A stretch of 34,357 bases of DNA from assembly GCF_944324525.1 (NCBI RefSeq), contig NZ_CALUWS010000030.1, positions 1-34,357 of the forward strand, read 5' to 3'. The notes under the pieces were generated by a model. That model was given only the letters and a program-made list of their open reading frames with translations, had not been told where the DNA came from and did no database searches. The DNA is from an uncultured Desulfovibrio sp. Its GTDB lineage: Bacteria; Desulfobacterota; Desulfovibrionia; Desulfovibrionales; Desulfovibrionaceae. Positions 31,439 to 34,357 of the stretch are shown in pieces; position 1 is the stretch's first letter; each line of letters begins with the position of its first letter. Position numbers and translations under genes: made by a program.

Positions 31439-32365
31439 TCACGCTTCCTGTCGATCGCCGCGCAGGCGGGTGAGCAGGCGCGCCAGCAGGGAAGGTCGGC
31501 TGGGGGCGGCGATGTCCCAGGCGCATTCGACATACGGCAGCCAGGGCTCTGCCTGCCATTTGCGTTTGAAGAAGCGGATGCCGTCGTGGATGCCCAGCCC
31601 CAGATTGCAGCGGCGTTGCCCGCGCCGGGCGGCTTCTTCCAGCAGAGCGAGGAGGAGGGCGTCCGCTGTGCCGGGGGGCGCGTCGGAGCTGCGGAAGGCG
31701 AAGAGGTAGAAGGCGGTGGCGTAGGCGGCATGGTCGGCCACGGCCAGCGCGCAGAGGCTGCCGTCGGACAGGCGTCGGGCCGAGTAGCAGCGGGCCGCCG
31801 GGCCTGCCACGCGCAAATAGTGCCCGATGCGGGTAAAGAGCAGGGCGGAAGCGCCGGAAAGGGCGCGCTCGCCGGGCTGGCTTTGCAGGCGGCGGCCGGC
31901 CTCCAGCACGAGGTCCTCGTGCTCGCCTGTCCAGCCTTCGCCGCCGTGCTGGTCGATGCGGATCTCCCGCAGGGCGCGGCGTATCTGATTGCCGAGCTTG
32001 CCGCCGGGCGTGGGCACGGGCAGAGGCACGCTCCAGCAGGCGTCTTCATGACAATGGGCCGAGGGGGGAACGCAGCGGGGCCGGAAGGGGGCCAGCATCA
32101 CCAGATGACGTACCCAGGGCAGGGAGGCGGCGAGGACGGCGGCTTCCTCGATGGATTGGCGCTCCGCCGGGCCGAAGGGCGGTTCCGTGAGCGGGAAGGC
32201 GGTCAGCACAAGGCGGTCATCCTGCCGCCAGCCGAGGCAGGAGCCTACGCGCAGGGGGCGCATGCCGCTCATGCCGCGCACATAGTGGACGAGCTGCTCG
32301 GGGACGAGCGCCCCAAGGCTGAAGTCGCGCCAGTCGCCGTCAGACATCTCGTGGCCGTCAGTCAT
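31439..32365 (-). CDS. GNAT/FemAB-like acyltransferase domain protein
   Basis: A 308-residue protein of the BioF2/Acetyltransf_6-like type. The best-conserved part is the C-terminal ALLEEAARRGQRRCNLGLGI followed by HDGIRFFKRKWQAEPWLPYVE, which closely parallels GLGVNAGISRFKRKW in the neighbouring fusion protein: shared pattern GLGxxxGIxxFKRKWxxxPxLxY. Such proteins transfer acyl or aminoacyl groups; the substrate is unknown. No signal peptide is seen. The ATG at 32365 has GGGAGG seven bases before and overlaps the stop of the upstream gene as ATGACTGA, so the pair is translationally coupled. A GTG two codons earlier is an alternative start. Confidence 0.7.
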   Translation of the reverse strand: MTDGHEMSDGDWRDFSLGALVPEQLVHYVRGMSGMRPLRVGSCLGWRQDDRLVLTAFPLTEPPFGPAERQSIEEAAVLAASLPWVRHLVMLAPFRPRCVPPSAHCHEDACWSVPLPVPTPGGKLGNQIRRALREIRIDQHGGEGWTGEHEDLVLEAGRRLQSQPGERALSGASALLFTRIGHYLRVAGPAARCYSARRLSDGSLCALAVADHAAYATAFYLFAFRSSDAPPGTADALLLALLEEAARRGQRRCNLGLGIHDGIRFFKRKWQAEPWLPYVECAWDIAAPSRPSLLARLLTRLRGDRQEA

Positions 32366-34151
32366 CGTCACCCTCCCGGGGGCCGCGCAGTTTCCGCCGC
32401 AGCCGGAAGAACAGACCCCGGCCCGCGGGAGTGACGGTAAAGCCGTCCTCGCGCAGCATGTGCCGCAGATTGAGCAAATGGGCCGAACCCACCAGCGCGC
32501 AACAGCCGCCGCGTTCCAGATAGGGACGCATGCGCTCGCGGAAACGCTGATCCCGTTCCGCGATCACTTGCCCCGTGCGGGTGGGGAACTCCGTGCTGGT
32601 GCCCATCATGCCGATAAGGTCCCCGCTCAAATAGGTGCGGACATTGGCCCGCAGGTAGGCGGCCCATTGCCCGCAAGTGCGAAAATGCGCCACGGCCCGC
32701 GCGGGGGGCACGCTCTCCAGCGCGGCGATCTGCTCGGAGAGGTCTTCCATGGCCAGCACGCGCCTGCCCATGTCGTGGGCCGTGCGCCAGGCTTCCAGAT
32801 CCACGGAATACCGCCAGCCGCGCCGTTCCAGATAAGCGCACCAGAGGGAAAAGAAGGCGTACCACGGGCGTGTCCGGCGCAGGAACCAGTCCACATCGGC
32901 CTTGTCCGCCGCTTCCATGTTGAGGGCGCGCCAGAACGGCCCCTCCGGCCCGCGTACCACACGCGCCAGCGCGGCCCGCTCCACCGGGGTCAGCAGGTCG
33001 TAGAGGCAGGCCTCGGGCGCGGGCGGACGCTTGCCCGCCCGGGCGACCGTCTCAAGGCTGTCCTCGTCCAGATGGCCTTCAAAGAGGACGGTGTCCACCT
33101 CCCGGAACAGGCGCTTGAACGCGCTTTCAAAGGAGTAGGGGAAAAAGTGGGCCGTGCCGCCCAGCCAGGACGTGCGGCCGTTCTTTTCCACTTTCCAGAG
33201 CATGCGGAAGGGACGCTGCACCTGCGCGTGCTCCATCTCGCGCTGGGCCTCGCGCCAGGCGGCGTCAGGATCGGTATGCATGCTCTCCAGCAACGCCAGC
33301 AGGAAAGCTTCGTCCCTCTTGGGTTCTTCCCAGTCAGCGCGAATGTAGCGCAGGGCGGGGCGTCCGCCCCATTTGCGCTTGAAACGGCTGATGCCCGCAT
33401 TGACGCCCAGTCCCAGATGGATGAAACGCTTGCCCCGCCGCCGCGCCCGTTCCAGCATGAGCGCAAAGAGCGCGTCCGTGGCGTAGGGCGTCGCGTGTTC
33501 TCGCGAATGCGCGCCCAGCAGGTAGGTGTCGAAATGCGCCGGGGCCTCGTCCATGACCAGGCAGGCGGCCAGGTGTCCGTCGGCGTCAAAGGCATTGAGC
33601 AGGTGGACGCGGCAGCGCTCGTCCCGCAGCAGGTCCTCCACCCGGCCGTACAGCGCGCGCACCGACGGCGGCAGGGACGCGCGCCCCAGGAATTCCCCCC
33701 ACAGGCGGCGATGCGCGGGCGTGAACTCTCGTCCGTCTTCCAGCCGCAATGCCGCCCGAGCCCGTGCCAGCGGCGCACGCAGCCGCGCAGGCACGGGGGC
33801 CTGCGCCGACAGCACATAATACCGGTCCGTTTCCGTCGTATGCCCGCGCAACGACGCAGGCAGGCGCGGCGACATGAGATGGAATATCCGTGCCCCGGTG
33901 CGGCGTTTCGCCTCCCGGAAGGCCGCCTCAAAAGCCGCCGGAGATGTTCCCCCCGTCAGCGCATACCCGATGCCGATAAGCCGCTCCCCGGCATGGAAAA
34001 ACAGATAGTCGTCCACCTGCAGCGGCGTGCCGCCCGAGGCAACAGCCATGAGGGCCGGGGAATGCTCTGGGATGCGGGCCGGAAAATCAACGGCGGACAA
34101 AAGCGGCGTATCTGCACCAACAACAGATGGCTGGACGGAGGATGTCGGCAT
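32358..34151 (-). CDS. Fusion of acyltransferase-like domain and TraB/GumN (Tiki-like) domain
   Basis: A 597-residue protein. Residues about 20-285 are a GNAT/FemAB-like domain that is paralogous to the downstream gene (HLGLGVNAGISRFKRKWGGRPALRY at about 255-280). Residues about 320-590 are a TraB/GumN domain: the first GxxH motif is GTAH (332-335), a conserved glutamate is E358 in LFEGH, and the second GxxH motif is GSAH (555-558). These three features define the putative metallopeptidase site of the TraB/Tiki family, and all are intact. No signal peptide is obvious, so a cytoplasmic location is likely. The ATG at 34151 has AGGAGA eight bases upstream; 17 upstream codons are also open. It is the first gene of a unit with the single-domain acyltransferase. 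Confidence 0.8.
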   Translation of the reverse strand: MPTSSVQPSVVGADTPLLSAVDFPARIPEHSPALMAVASGGTPLQVDDYLFFHAGERLIGIGYALTGGTSPAAFEAAFREAKRRTGARIFHLMSPRLPASLRGHTTETDRYYVLSAQAPVPARLRAPLARARAALRLEDGREFTPAHRRLWGEFLGRASLPPSVRALYGRVEDLLRDERCRVHLLNAFDADGHLAACLVMDEAPAHFDTYLLGAHSREHATPYATDALFALMLERARRRGKRFIHLGLGVNAGISRFKRKWGGRPALRYIRADWEEPKRDEAFLLALLESMHTDPDAAWREAQREMEHAQVQRPFRMLWKVEKNGRTSWLGGTAHFFPYSFESAFKRLFREVDTVLFEGHLDEDSLETVARAGKRPPAPEACLYDLLTPVERAALARVVRGPEGPFWRALNMEAADKADVDWFLRRTRPWYAFFSLWCAYLERRGWRYSVDLEAWRTAHDMGRRVLAMEDLSEQIAALESVPPARAVAHFRTCGQWAAYLRANVRTYLSGDLIGMMGTSTEFPTRTGQVIAERDQRFRERMRPYLERGGCCALVGSAHLLNLRHMLREDGFTVTPAGRGLFFRLRRKLRGPREGDDD

Positions 34152-34304
34152 GGCGGTTCTCCTGCACAGCCCCAGCATAGCCGCCGGCAATGCCCCCGCC
34201 AAGCAAAAAATACCCCCACCCCCGCCCCCGCCCCTTGTCTTTCCTTCTTCAATGCGGCAGATTTATTCTGTTGTGTTGATTTTATGGGGGGAGGATATTT
34301 TTTC
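34152..34304. other. Upstream region of the acyltransferase-TraB gene
   Basis: A C-rich stretch (34190-34235) and an AT-rich patch (34250-34285) that probably contains the minus-strand promoter. I cannot choose -35 and -10 hexamers with confidence. Confidence 0.3.
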
Positions 34305-34357
34305 TGGGGGGAAGGGGAACCCCTCCGCCAGCGCTGGAGGGGTTCCCCTTCCCCCCA
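34305..34357. repeat. Hairpin repeat family A at right edge
   Basis: The arms 34305-34326 and 34336-34357 form a perfect 22-bp stem with a 9-base loop GCCAGCGCT, ending at the last base of the window. Any tail would lie outside. Confidence 0.8.

Overview
The window is GC-rich DNA that looks like a member of the Desulfovibrionaceae (Desulfovibrio-like sulfate reducers). This rests on dapL-type lysine synthesis, the DUF134/HMA-like gene pair, and a Fur-box-like palindrome resembling those described for Desulfovibrio. It is an inference, since there is no rRNA or other marker gene here. I see no tRNA, rRNA, CRISPR array, transposase or phage gene. High GC gives very long antisense open frames, which I treated as shadows.

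Layout. 485-1240: mobA-like gene. 1374-3429 (minus): three-gene unit of CoA-binding protein, YkgJ-type Cys-cluster protein and a J-domain protein. 3540-5567 (minus): CPA2/Kef antiporter. 5694-6203: nitroreductase. 6492-8037 (minus): DUF134 regulator, HMA-like protein and a His/Gly-rich protein, in two transcription units that each carry the same 14-bp palindrome TGAAATATATTTCA just upstream. 8295-9647: NADP-type glutamate dehydrogenase. 9648-11425: about 1.8 kb without a convincing gene, made of mosaic repeats.

11426-20182 is the most interesting block: a LicC-LicA fusion (CTP:phosphocholine cytidylyltransferase plus choline kinase), a CDP-glycerol glycerophosphotransferase-family protein, and a very unusual protein joining a YidC/Oxa1-like domain, about five more membrane helices and a sulfatase/phosphotransferase domain. 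Behind a hairpin follow a DMT transporter (possible choline importer), a small unknown protein and a UshA-like 5'-nucleotidase. I read this as a candidate surface phosphocholine or glycerophosphate decoration system without LicD. 20877-22966: dapF-dapL. 23270-24979: a protein with 17 turns of a 20-residue GxGxN repeat, probably a beta-solenoid. 25546-28262 (minus): an NhaC-family antiporter with an apparent N-terminal frameshift, followed by isoaspartyl dipeptidase. 28544-29425: unrecognised membrane protein. 30027-34151 (minus): radical SAM/SPASM protein, GNAT/FemAB-like acyltransferase, and a fusion of the same acyltransferase fold with a TraB/GumN (Tiki-like) domain.

Nearly every larger gap holds dispersed, strongly palindromic repeats. 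One family has perfect 22-25 bp stems built from G and C runs with a conserved tail (start of window, 6286, 11066, 29481, 31364, 34305). Another is a TGCCCGTAAC palindrome, another a GCxTTTGCC hairpin, and longer blocks are shared between 9.9-10.9 kb, 25.4 kb and 29.4-30.0 kb. These intergenic repeats are probably a species-specific family and are worth describing in themselves.
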